A DNA stretch of 64,000 bases from Ruminiclostridium cellobioparum subsp. termitidis CT1112 (GTDB lineage: Bacteria > Bacillota > Clostridia > Acetivibrionales > DSM-1351): NCBI RefSeq assembly GCF_000350485.1, contig NZ_AORV01000021.1:186001-250000 (forward strand), written 5' to 3'. Positions 43,285-50,892 of this stretch are shown piece by piece. Numbering within the stretch: the first letter of the stretch is position 1; each line of letters begins with the position of its first letter. The position numbers and the translations under genes were made by a program. The notes under the pieces were generated by a model. The model made no database searches. It was given only the letters and a program-made list of their open reading frames with translations, and was not told the origin of the DNA.

Positions 43285-43399
43285 TAGATTTATATAAATA
43301 TTTTTCTCATATTAGTTAAAATTAGTAAATCATGCCGATTATCTTTAGTGAAGATCGATAGTAGAAATTTTACGTAAGCTATACTATCTGCTCTTGACT

Positions 43400-44449
43400 T
43401 CATTGACAATATATTTCCCAAACCTGAAATATCCTGGCAGCTTTATGGCATTGATTTGATACACCAAATTCAGGATCGTAATATAATCCTTTATAGAATA
43501 CTCCCCAGTGACCATAGCCAGGCAGCTTCATTCTGATTATGCACAAATCGGGCAAAGGCTTTTCAAGGTCATATTTAACCGATTTGGGAGCATATCTGAT
43601 ACCATAATAATCCAATGCTTTTTTTAAGTCCTGTTTATTTGTTCCCTTGTCTGTTCCGATTACCTCTATGACTTCGTCCACAGATACGTCAGCCAGCATA
43701 GCTATACAGGACTGCCCACATAAATAACCTGTAGGTTCTTTTATATAATTTATTTTGTTAATTTTTCTTATGGGATTCTCAAGACTGTAAGGACTTCCCT
43801 TGACCTGCCTGGTTTGCTTTTGTAAATTACCGCTTCTTGGCGTTGGTTTCCTACTGTACTTGTCTATTCCGTCGGCATTGATACACTCAAAACTCATTCC
43901 CGATATATTAAATAATTCAATAAAGTCTTCTCGAGTCAGATAGTAACATGCCTTTGCATTAGGGTTATCCTGGCTATGTTTCGGATATATGCCGCGGAAT
44001 TTGAATTTGCATTTCTCTATAACTCTTTTGGAACGCTGGTTAAAAACCTTATGTGAAACAGTCATAACGTCGCATTTTAAGCCTATAAAAGCATACTGCA
44101 TTATCTTCTGTACCGCTTCTGCGGCGATCCCCTAACCCCAGTATTCCTCTGCAAGCAAATACCCAAAGTCAAAGCATAAGTTTAAATTTTTAAATGCAAC
44201 TTTGCTCATGCCAATAGAACCGATTATTTGTGGAAATGTATCTGCTTTTAATGCAATTGCCCACTCGTCGGCCTCTCTTCGAATAAAACTGCCTATTTTA
44301 TCCTTTGCCTTTTTTTCGCTGTCAATCAAGTTCCAACCACCCGCAGAATTTATAATACGCTCACTTGATGCAAAAGCAAGCATATATTTTGCATATTCTA
44401 CTTTCCACGGAAGAAGAATAAGACGATTTGTTTCCAATGTCAGAAGCAT
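43400..44449 (-). pseudogene. GNAT acetyltransferase - papain-like peptidase fusion with internal amber
   Basis: One frame of 349 sense-or-stop codons from ATG 44449 (GGAGGAAAAAAAT upstream). Codons 1-105 are a RimJ/RimL-type GNAT N-terminus ('LETNRLILLPWKVEYAKYML', 'GSIGMSKV', 'FGYLLAEEYWG'). Codon 106 is TAG, and the GNAT fold resumes in frame ('GIAAEAVQKIMQYAFIGL', 'NQRSKRVIEKCKFKFRG') to about codon 185. After a basic linker comes a peptidase domain: 'GYLCGQSCIAMLADVSV' near 240-256 (Gln and nucleophile Cys), then 'YGHWGVFYKGLYYDPEFG' (His, Asp), a C39/papain-like arrangement. Loss of a Lys/Gln/Arg codon to TAG is the simplest reading. The C-terminal half could still be made from an internal start. 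Confidence 0.7.
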
Positions 44450-44881
44450 ATTTTTTTCCTCCAGCTAACAATCCTAAGCATTTATAATCTTTTATAATAC
44501 ATACCATTACCAATATTTCTTTTTCCGTCATCAATAGCTGCAATTCGGCAATGCTGGAGAGTATGAGTAAGTTCTGTTTTTGCCAGGTCTCTGTTAGTAT
44601 CTGCCAAAACCAGCGCAAATTGATTGAAGTTGTTGTTTTGAAATCGGTTTGCCTATCAGTTTATTGTTTCGCATGGCTCATTTCTCTGCGAGAAACGCAC
44701 TCATACTCAACAGGCTTAAAGCCCATATAAATTAATGATAAGCAGACAGCTTACCCATATCATTTGTTACATATGCATAAAAAAATCCTTAGAACCATTG
44801 CAATTCTGAGGATTTAACTTCATTGGAACTGGTAGTCGGAATCGAACCGACAACCGCTGGTTGTTCGTAAGGTAGTATACA
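44450..44881. other. Gap with gene fragment, hairpin and tRNA 3' remnant
   Basis: The minus strand of 44491-44660 encodes about 55 codons without a start (LADTNRDLAKTELTHTLQ...) that end at a stop and look like the tail of a lost gene I cannot identify. A hairpin, AAATCCTTAGAA/TTCTGAGGATTT, lies at 44783-44815. The tRNA-like piece at 44824-44870 follows. Nothing else is evident. Confidence 0.4.
44824..44870 (-). repeat. tRNA 3'-half remnant, possible attachment site
   Basis: The minus strand carries a TTACGAA anticodon-loop-like sequence, then a T-arm (GTCGG-TTCGATT-CCGAC), an acceptor strand TACCAGT and CCA. There is no matching 5' half. About 33 of 34 bases match the 3' end of the tRNA-Thr at 48575-48649, including CATTGG on the outer side. 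It resembles one end of an element that integrated at a tRNA gene. Confidence 0.55.
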
Positions 44882-45616
44882 TTATTTTTCCTTTTCCTCG
44901 TCGTCAGCCCGGTATTCATGCGCTACCGGCTTGTAATCTGTCTTATACTTCTCAGATTTCTCACCTTGAGGAAGTGATTCCTCTTGGTCTAAATCGTCCT
45001 TGTATTCGATTGCCTCTGTACAGATGGCGTCCAGAAGGATTTTTTCAAGGTGTTCATATTCCGAATATTGTCCGAGGCTGGCCATCACAAAGGCATTGCG
45101 AACATATCCGGCACTGGCAGCCAAAAGCTCTTTATCAAAGTAATAATCGTAATGCTCAACGAAAAAAGTCATCAGCATTACGATGGTTCGCGTATTCCCT
45201 TCGCGGAAGGGATGAGCCTGCCATAGTGCAGGGAACAGCCGGGCAATCTGTACAGCGAACTCTTCACGGCTAAGGCGGCCCCATTGAACTTTTTTAATTG
45301 CTTTCCATGCCGAGTCCAAATCCTTTTTGATATTGTCGGAATCAGCATACCAAACGCTTATCCCTGCTAACAAAGGTTCTCGCTTTTGGATGTTTATAGT
45401 CCGGAATTTTCCCGACCAATCGTATACATCTTCAAACAGAACCTTATGAATTGTCTTTATTCCCTGTGTAGAAAAGTCATCAAATCCTTGCTCATAAAGC
45501 AGCATCATGTTGGCTTGTGATAGTTCCGCTTCGGCAATATCCAATTCCTTCTCGTCATGGATATTAAATAAATTGCGCAAAACAGAGCTGTCTTTATAAA
45601 GATACGGATCATTCAT
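44882..45616 (-). CDS. Fic/Doc family protein (AMPylating toxin)
   Basis: A 244-residue Fic protein. Motif 'HPFREGNTRT' at 135-144, with catalytic His 135, close to the HPFxxGNGR consensus (Thr in place of Gly). The upstream 'GVYDWSGKFRT' helix/flap is 'FEDVYDWSGKFRTINIQKRE' near 61-80, typical of the family. Fic enzymes transfer AMP (or other nucleotides) to hydroxyl side chains of target proteins. No inhibitory S/TxxxEG helix is present in this chain, so inhibition would come from the VbhA-like domain encoded directly upstream. The acidic tail (about 210-244) is low complexity. ATG 45616 follows AAGGGGGTTGTTT. Confidence 0.9.
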   Translation of the reverse strand: MNDPYLYKDSSVLRNLFNIHDEKELDIAEAELSQANMMLLYEQGFDDFSTQGIKTIHKVLFEDVYDWSGKFRTINIQKREPLLAGISVWYADSDNIKKDLDSAWKAIKKVQWGRLSREEFAVQIARLFPALWQAHPFREGNTRTIVMLMTFFVEHYDYYFDKELLAASAGYVRNAFVMASLGQYSEYEHLEKILLDAICTEAIEYKDDLDQEESLPQGEKSEKYKTDYKPVAHEYRADDEEKEK

Positions 45617-45627
45617 AAACAACCCCC

Positions 45628-45807
45628 TTAGCTTTGTTTATGCTTTGCTATAAGGGTGGCTTTCATTTCCGCGCCTGAAATCTCTCCCCGTGCCCACTTA
45701 GCTGAGAGCGTTTTAGCTTGAGAGGAGACAGGGACGCCTTCTATTTTATTCACAGCGTTGGCAAGCTTTACTGCTGCCAGACGACGAGCATGCAATTCCG
45801 GAGACAT
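45628..45807 (-). CDS. Internal start for a 59-residue VbhA-like antitoxin
   Basis: Nested in frame within the preceding gene. ATG 45807 begins MSPELHARRLAAVKL. AAAGGAG (45816-45822) ends eight bases upstream and is the strongest site in the operon segment. The product is 59 residues, the usual size of stand-alone VbhA-family antitoxins, which block Fic proteins by placing a Glu in the ATP site. The cell could therefore make both a fused and a free antitoxin. Confidence 0.6.
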   Translation of the reverse strand: MSPELHARRLAAVKLANAVNKIEGVPVSSQAKTLSAKWARGEISGAEMKATLIAKHKQS

Positions 45808-46500
45808 AGAATCAACTCCTTTTACAGTATTATTATACCACAAATCGCTGGCGAATTGCGGTTTTTTTGTATTTTGCTCCACCAGTATATCAACCAGAAT
45901 GAGAAGCGTCTTTTTCGAATAAAAACGTCTGGCATATGTCAGCACAACAATAGGGTCTAATTTATTTTTTGCTGCGAAGCTGTGTAGTATTGCTTTAGGA
46001 TTCGCCGCATCAACAGACGCCTCCGGCAAGTCGCTGATGACATCGAGGAACTGCAGATAGCGGAAATTTCCGGCGTTGACTGTAACAACCGGCTTCCTGA
46101 CAATGATGAATCTGTCATCTACATTTTTATGATAGGCATTGGTGGCTATCTCACGTTTCGTGGGGACAAGCGTTGTCAATCCTATTTTGTTCATGAGAGA
46201 AAAACCTGTCTCATAGCCGATGATTTCATTGCCGCGGCAGGTAAGGAGCTGTGCTTCAAGTAGTTCTTCTCTTGGACGAGCCTTGCCGAAGGCCGTTTGT
46301 TTGGCACGATAATAAACGCCTTTTTGAAAACGCTCAATCAAGCCCCTGTCTGCTAGGCGTTTCAAGGTGACGTTGATAATCGGTTTAGCCTTATATTCTT
46401 CAGCCATTGCTTCGGCTATGACGTCAGTCTGAAATGCCTGACCATACGGGATGTCGGCTATTTTATTCGTGATAAACTCACCGTAAGTGAGACGCTCCAT
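45628..46500 (-). CDS. DUF6088/AbiEi-like protein fused to a VbhA-like antitoxin
   Basis: A 290-residue frame. The N-terminal part (about 1-85) looks like a winged helix ('VIAEAMAEEYKAKPIINVTLKRLADRGLIERFQKGVYYR') and, with the following 'EIIGYETGFSLMNKIGLTTLVP' block, resembles DUF6088/AbiEi-type antitoxin-like regulators. Residues from about 232 (MSPELHARRL) form a separate domain with 'NAVNKIEGVPVS' and 'WARGEISGAEMKATLIAKH', matching VbhA-type Fic antitoxins; the glutamate of the inhibitory motif is present in KIEG. That domain also has its own ribosome binding site and ATG (see 45628-45807). It ends 11 bases before the Fic start. ATG 46500 follows AAAGGAG. Confidence 0.78.
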   Translation of the reverse strand: MERLTYGEFITNKIADIPYGQAFQTDVIAEAMAEEYKAKPIINVTLKRLADRGLIERFQKGVYYRAKQTAFGKARPREELLEAQLLTCRGNEIIGYETGFSLMNKIGLTTLVPTKREIATNAYHKNVDDRFIIVRKPVVTVNAGNFRYLQFLDVISDLPEASVDAANPKAILHSFAAKNKLDPIVVLTYARRFYSKKTLLILVDILVEQNTKKPQFASDLWYNNTVKGVDSMSPELHARRLAAVKLANAVNKIEGVPVSSQAKTLSAKWARGEISGAEMKATLIAKHKQS

Positions 46501-46639
46501 AAACAAGAACTCCTTTCTTGTGTTATTATAATGTGCATTTTTTATTGGTATTATTGACGCTATAATAACATATTATGTGCAGAAACTCAATCCGTGATCA
46601 CGTGCCTTCATTTTGCAGACAGCATTTACTACTCTATCA

Positions 46640-47932
46640 TTATTGCATATTGGATCCTTCGTGCAAATAGTAGTATTTACCCTCTTTAATAACAATCTGA
46701 ACGTCCTTATCATATATATCTTCAGGCTCATTGGAAATTAACTGGCTTTGCGTTGTTTGAGCATCTATTTTTTTCCCTAATCCATCCTCAAGCCCCTTAT
46801 AATTCAAATCATCATCAATTAAGCCGGGTATTGCAGCAAAGAACCCTTCAATACCTTTTCTGCTTCTTCGGTTCTTATTTACATCAATGCCATGTGACTC
46901 CACTTGTCTTTTATGCCATTCTTCTAATGACAACCGTATCTGATTTGATTGTTGCAGATATGTGTTAAATATTGAATAGCTCATCTCATTCGAGTTTTCG
47001 CCTTTACCAAGTAAATATGTCAGCTTACTGATTTCTTCTAATACTGTCATCAATATTTGTTGATATTCGAGCAAAATCTTGAAGTCATCAACCTTTTCTT
47101 GATATTCCCTGTAATCTGGCTTTTGATTTTTCTTTATTATATCATCCATGGATAAATTAACCTGTTGAAGTAATTGAGTTCCTTCTTTTTTAAAATCATC
47201 CAAAGCGTGCAGTTTCCGATTCCGCAAATCATCACTTTCCAGAATTTCTGAACTAAAATTAGATATTTCTCCTACCAAAGCAATTAATGATAGAATCCGG
47301 CTTTTAAATTCTCGCTCTTGAAAATCACTAATCTTATTTACACTCTTCTTCAAAGTTTCAATCTTAGAATTAATTTCTGACATATAGTATTGACCAACAA
47401 CCAATGAGCCAACATTCATTACATTTGCAACACCATTAGCTATCTTGGTAGCCTTGGAAATTTTCGCAGGGTCTACTTTGACTAAATTTGCTTGCCCTTT
47501 AATTCCTTTTGCCCCCCGATAAAAGCCTCGCACAGCCCCTTCCATTTGTTTGGATTCTGCGAGTGTAGCGCCACTGGGAATAACCGCCTTGTATAATTCA
47601 ACATTTTTAAGTGCTTTGTTTGTAATTGTTTTTGCTGCAGTTTCCACTGCAGCTGGAATTGTTTGTGAAATTCGAGCAATAACTGTACGGTCAGTAATTT
47701 CAAATAGACTCTTTTCTTCAATTTTAATCGTCGCAGGCAGTCGTTCTATCGGTATGGTTATTTCACCTTGCACACTTTCTACCTCAAGCGTCTCGGGAGT
47801 GATGGAAGCAGATTTTTCAGGGCATAGAACATCATTGCCATTGAAAATAGCTTTTCTTCTTAAATAAATTGTTAAGACAACAATCAAAGCAATGACTATT
47901 ATAGCAAATATTAATACCAGAAAATAATCCAC
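46640..47932 (-). CDS. Single-TM coiled-coil protein, unknown
   Basis: A 430-residue protein from a GTG at 47932, with GGAGG seven bases upstream. The first 25 residues are one membrane helix (VDYFLVLIFAIIVIALIVVL) followed by LRRK, so the rest is probably cytoplasmic. Residues 75-180 contain a Lys/Ala-rich region ('GAVRGFYRGAKGIKG'), and residues 195-330 are rich in heptad-like coiled coil. The tail ends with 'IVIKEGKYYYLHEGS'. I do not recognise the family. The leader carries two palindromes. It sits in an accessory island beside a Fic system and a broken recombinase, so a defence or conflict role is possible but unproven. Confidence 0.6.
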   Translation of the reverse strand: MDYFLVLIFAIIVIALIVVLTIYLRRKAIFNGNDVLCPEKSASITPETLEVESVQGEITIPIERLPATIKIEEKSLFEITDRTVIARISQTIPAAVETAAKTITNKALKNVELYKAVIPSGATLAESKQMEGAVRGFYRGAKGIKGQANLVKVDPAKISKATKIANGVANVMNVGSLVVGQYYMSEINSKIETLKKSVNKISDFQEREFKSRILSLIALVGEISNFSSEILESDDLRNRKLHALDDFKKEGTQLLQQVNLSMDDIIKKNQKPDYREYQEKVDDFKILLEYQQILMTVLEEISKLTYLLGKGENSNEMSYSIFNTYLQQSNQIRLSLEEWHKRQVESHGIDVNKNRRSRKGIEGFFAAIPGLIDDDLNYKGLEDGLGKKIDAQTTQSQLISNEPEDIYDKDVQIVIKEGKYYYLHEGSNMQ

Positions 47933-47954
47933 GAATCCACCTCCGTATATAAAA

Positions 47955-47981
47955 TAAATTACCTCGCTGCGAAGTAATTTA
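47955..47981. promoter_or_regulatory. Near-perfect 27-bp palindrome before the coiled-coil gene
   Basis: TAAATTAC and GTAATTTA arms enclose CGC-T-GCG. It starts about 15 bases upstream of the GGAGG of the 46640-47932 gene. It could be an operator or an RNA hairpin that gates translation. Confidence 0.5.
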
Positions 47982-47986
47982 AGTAG

Positions 47987-48030
47987 TCCAAGATTAAAAC
48001 CCATCGATTTCGAGGGGTTTTAATCTTGGA
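47987..48030. terminator. 16-bp perfect stem-loop upstream of the coiled-coil gene
   Basis: TCCAAGATTAAAACCC and GGGTTTTAATCTTGGA pair perfectly around a 12-base loop. There is no T-run. It separates the recombinase remnant from the coiled-coil gene and may be a terminator of the former or a leader element of the latter. Confidence 0.5.
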
Positions 48031-48087
48031 AGGTTCTGATATTTAGATTTATTATACTAAGATATTCCTCCATTCACAATCCGGATT

Positions 48088-48465
48088 CTATCCCGCAAAC
48101 TCTTTCGCCACTCCTCTGGCTTCTGCTATCAGCACATCATCAATTTCAACATCCTTCGCCATTACCATGACCATCGGCAGCCCAAACATCTCTTTCATCT
48201 CCACATACCCGATGAATTTATAATGGATATCCACCCGCTGGCTTTTGCTGCCGTCAGGATTGTCCGTCTTTTCATATACAACAATTTTCTGTATCAGTTC
48301 ATTTAGAATGTGCGTATTGAGTTCATTGATATCAGTATACTTCTGTATAATCGGCAGGAATTTATCGATGTTTTCATACGCCGACTCAGCGCGGGTAATC
48401 AGTTCGGTGAGATGATTCCGCCGCTCCTTAAGTCCTGACTGTTCTTCCTCATAGCCTTTAGACAT
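48088..48465 (-). pseudogene. Truncated large serine recombinase (C-terminal end)
   Basis: About 125 codons that match only the C-terminus of Tn4451/TnpX-like large serine recombinases (the DUF4368-type end). The segment runs from 'RRNHLTELITRAESAYENIDKF' to 'ELNTHILNELIQKIVVYEKTDNPDG' and 'VDIHYKFIGYV'. The catalytic N-terminal resolvase domain and zinc-ribbon are missing. The frame begins just beside the tRNA-Thr terminator. It is a relic of the mobile element that probably brought the island. Confidence 0.8.
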
Positions 48466-48540
48466 GACTTAGCGTTGATGGTTGGATACGAAACTCACAT
48501 TAGCACTTGTCACTTTACTCGTTACGAATGAGCAACAAAA

Positions 48541-48567
48541 AACGTGTAGCTATTGAAACTGCACGTT
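48541..48567 (-). terminator. Terminator of the tRNA-Thr gene
   Basis: AACGTGTAG and CTGCACGTT pair (one G-T) within A/T runs, eight bases after the CCA end of the tRNA on the minus strand. Confidence 0.75.
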
Positions 48568-48574
48568 TTTTCAT

Positions 48575-48649
48575 TGGAGCTGGTAGTCGGAATCGAACCG
48601 ACAACCTGCGGTTTACGATACCGCTGCTCTGCCTTTGAGCCACACCAGC
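48575..48649 (-). tRNA. tRNA-Thr (CGT)
   Basis: Cloverleaf on the minus strand: acceptor GCTGGTG with TACCAGC, a D-arm around GGCTCAAAGGCAGAGC, anticodon stem GCGGT/ACCGC with loop ATCGTAA (anticodon CGT, reads ACG), T-arm GTCGG-TTCGATT-CCGAC, discriminator T and encoded CCA. The bases from 48650 to 48811 show no further feature. Confidence 0.88.
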
Positions 48650-48811
48650 ATATATGTGAGGACGGGACTTACATTCCCGGTTTTATATATTAAATGGTTT
48701 TAAAAATGCCACCTAATCTTATCAGCAATCACAGACGTGATGATTAAGAATCACCAATCTGAATCAAACAAATTTATATTAACATGAAATTCCTATTAAT
48801 TCAATTCTAAA

Positions 48812-49627
48812 TTATAATCCGGGAATTATTTTATGGATAATTTCATAAATGGCATGGCAGTCATTACTGACAGTAATCATATCAGCTACCATTTTGACGT
48901 CTTCACTGGCATTTTCCACTGCTATCCCCACATCAGCCAACTTTATCATTTCAATATCATTATCATAATCTCCCACTGCTATTATGGTTTTGTCCCTGAA
49001 ATGCTCCAATTTTCTCATGCTATGTAATGCCGAGCCCTTTGAAATACCCTTCTTTAGAATTTCCAGATAAAATTCGAAAGAAAAAACATTATCAAAACTT
49101 ACACTTAGCCCGAATTTTTCCAAAGCACTTCTAGCTTCCAGAAGTTTGTCACGCTTATCATTCAGTATCAATTTAAACCAATTGTTTTTCAGCATCTCTT
49201 TTAATTCCGAGCTGATAAACGGCTGTTCTTCCCGTAACACATATTCATCCACATTGCTTTCAGGAGAAACCGTATACATTCCCTCGGGAGTAAATATTTC
49301 AACCACCATTTGATCAAAGGTGTCCAGACAATAATTTATGTAATCAACCAGAAGTTCCTTTTCAAGATACTCCGCTCCGAGGATCCTCTCACTATGGAAA
49401 TCATAAACAGCGGCGCCGTTGTAAAGAATGCATGGACCATTGAGTTCCAGGTTCTTTATAAAGGGTCTTGTATTTTGAATTGTTCTCCCGGTGGCTATGG
49501 CAAAGCGCCCGCCTTGTTCAGTGAAATAATTGATTGCTGCCAGGTTCTGTTTTGAAATTACATGTTGTGAATTAATCAGTGTACCATCCAGATCACTAAT
49601 AATCAGGTATTTGCTATAATCTTTCAT
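48812..49627 (-). CDS. Cof-type HAD family phosphatase
   Basis: A 271-residue HAD hydrolase. Motif I 'LIISDLDGTLINS' near 7-19, with the nucleophile Asp, motif II in 'FAIATGRTIQNT' near 43-54, motif III Lys in 'EILKKGISKGSALH', and motif IV 'IIAVGDYDNDIEMIKLADVGIAVENA' near 210-235. The C2B cap is of the Cof/YidA type, which acts on sugar phosphates, nucleotides or PLP. ATG 49627 has GAGG five bases upstream; the longer frame from 49693 is unlikely. Confidence 0.9.
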   Translation of the reverse strand: MKDYSKYLIISDLDGTLINSQHVISKQNLAAINYFTEQGGRFAIATGRTIQNTRPFIKNLELNGPCILYNGAAVYDFHSERILGAEYLEKELLVDYINYCLDTFDQMVVEIFTPEGMYTVSPESNVDEYVLREEQPFISSELKEMLKNNWFKLILNDKRDKLLEARSALEKFGLSVSFDNVFSFEFYLEILKKGISKGSALHSMRKLEHFRDKTIIAVGDYDNDIEMIKLADVGIAVENASEDVKMVADMITVSNDCHAIYEIIHKIIPGL

Positions 49628-49702
49628 CCGTACCTCATATGTATAATTTTCTAGGAATATTACCATTATAACAGCTTTGAGCCATAGAAGCAAAATCCTT
49701 TA

Positions 49703-49774
49703 AAAGTACGCGCCTGAAATTGCAGATAGATGGATCACTTATGATGAAATGCACTGATTTCAGGCGCGTACTTT
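49703..49774. terminator. 18-bp perfect inverted repeat after yteA
   Basis: AAAGTACGCGCCTGAAAT and ATTTCAGGCGCGTACTTT are perfect arms separated by 36 bases, starting six bases after the yteA stop. The loop is longer than in most intrinsic terminators, so it may be a two-part terminator or a small repeat. Confidence 0.6.
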
Positions 49775-49779
49775 ATAGA

Positions 49780-50412
49780 TTACGGAAGCTGGTCCTTGTA
49801 CTGCTGATTGGAAATCTTGTCTATTTCCTCTACAATCCCCTGGTTGTCCAGCTCATTTGTATAATATTCTTCAAAATCGGCATATCCTCCCATATCCTGA
49901 GGTGAATCCGATGAACCGTATTTCAAAACATCGTTCAGAATATCAATACCCTCAAATTCATCATCCTCCTGTTTATTAAGATACTTTCTTCCGAAAGGAG
50001 AATCAAATATTTCACCATACTGCTGATCGGCAGTATTTATTTCTTTAGCTTCAAGATTCATTTCACATTCGTAGCACAGGCCTGCACTGGGCTTTGCGTT
50101 AAGTCTTCCGAAATCTATCTCCCTTTGGCAATGCTCGCATATTCCATAGGTGCCATTGTCAATTTTTTTCAGCGCTTTTTGAATATCATTCAGCTTTGTC
50201 TGTTCATGAACCTTCAGTGCCATATTCAACTCAAGTATATACAGCTCAGTTCCGTGGTCTGCAGGATGATTGTCGTAATTGGACAGCTCTGTTGGATAAT
50301 GTTCGCTCATATCTGCATCACCGTTTTCATGCATTGTTTTGATTGTATTTATCATTTGCTTTTCCTGTTCTTTAAGTTTTCCCTTTAATTGGTCCAATCT
50401 ATATTTTTCCAT
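49780..50412 (-). CDS. yteA: YteA-like TraR/DksA zinc-finger sporulation protein
   Basis: A 210-residue protein. Residues 1-100 form a helical coiled-coil ('LKGKLKEQEKQMINTIKTM'), followed by a DksA/TraR C4 zinc finger, 'YGICEHCQREIDFGRLNAKPSAGLCYECE' near 89-117. The acidic tail ends near 'EYYTNELDNQGIVEEIDKI'. This layout and length match YteA of spore formers, a sporulation-associated relative of DksA. GGGAGGCGGCCAT precedes the ATG. The two Cys pairs are intact. Confidence 0.9.
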   Translation of the reverse strand: MEKYRLDQLKGKLKEQEKQMINTIKTMHENGDADMSEHYPTELSNYDNHPADHGTELYILELNMALKVHEQTKLNDIQKALKKIDNGTYGICEHCQREIDFGRLNAKPSAGLCYECEMNLEAKEINTADQQYGEIFDSPFGRKYLNKQEDDEFEGIDILNDVLKYGSSDSPQDMGGYADFEEYYTNELDNQGIVEEIDKISNQQYKDQLP

Positions 50413-50432
50413 ATGGCCGCCTCCCTAATATT

Positions 50433-50735
50433 TTATCTGACGTTGCGCATACTGCTTTGGACTATCTTTACAATTTCACTTATAAACTCTCCAATATAAG
50501 GTAGATTATATTGAACTATTTTATTCAGTACATAAATGGCCACGGCGCCTAAAAGTGTAAAACCTATTGCAATACCAAAGCCCCTTGCCATTCCGCTTAT
50601 AAAGTTAGCCCATAGCATCTTCCTGGGATGCTCCAGAAAATAAACATAATCAACAAATTTCATTTTTTCCATTTTCAAGGACATTTCGTCGATTTTTTTA
50701 TTCAAAGAATCGAGAAGTTGATTATTGTTTGACAT
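50433..50735 (-). CDS. DUF5665 membrane protein
   Basis: A 100-residue protein with an N-terminal coiled coil ('LLDSLNKKIDEMSLKMEKMKF', about 6-26), the conserved 'DYVYFLEHPRKMLWANFISGMARGFGIAIGFTLLGAVAIYVL' helix block near 29-70 and a short amphipathic tail. This matches the clostridial DUF5665 family of unknown function. AAAGGAG is six bases before a TTG (50741) and 12 bases before the ATG at 50735, so either may be the start. Confidence 0.8.
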   Translation of the reverse strand: MSNNNQLLDSLNKKIDEMSLKMEKMKFVDYVYFLEHPRKMLWANFISGMARGFGIAIGFTLLGAVAIYVLNKIVQYNLPYIGEFISEIVKIVQSSMRNVR

Positions 50736-50836
50736 CTGCAAGACTAACTCCTTTCTTTTGTCATTTCTTATAACATTATGTTTGTTTAGTTTTACTTTAT
50801 TTATACCTTGGGTAAAAATAACTAATGCATAACAAA

Positions 50837-50867
50837 AAAACAACCGGAAAACTTTTCCGGCTGTTTT
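50837..50867 (-). terminator. Terminator of aroB
   Basis: CCGGAAAA-C-TTTTCCGG with flanking AACAA/TGTT forms a tight stem, followed by a seven-base T-run on the minus strand, 26 bases after the aroB stop. Confidence 0.88.
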
Positions 50868-50892
50868 AAAATTCCAACTTGTGTATATATAT

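Noticed and set aside
43285-43399. Fur box upstream of the NRPS operon
   Set aside because: No GATAATGATAATCATTATC-like sequence is seen; the only strong palindrome is GTTAGC-N4-GCTAAC.
44132-44134. Pyrrolysine insertion or programmed readthrough at the TAG in the GNAT-peptidase gene
   Set aside because: One amber in a poorly conserved position with no visible recoding signal; a nonsense mutation is simpler, and no pyl genes are in the window.
44361-44618. 85-codon minus-strand frame upstream of the GNAT gene
   Set aside because: It overlaps the GNAT start in another frame. A different frame in the same stretch looks more protein-like but lacks a start.
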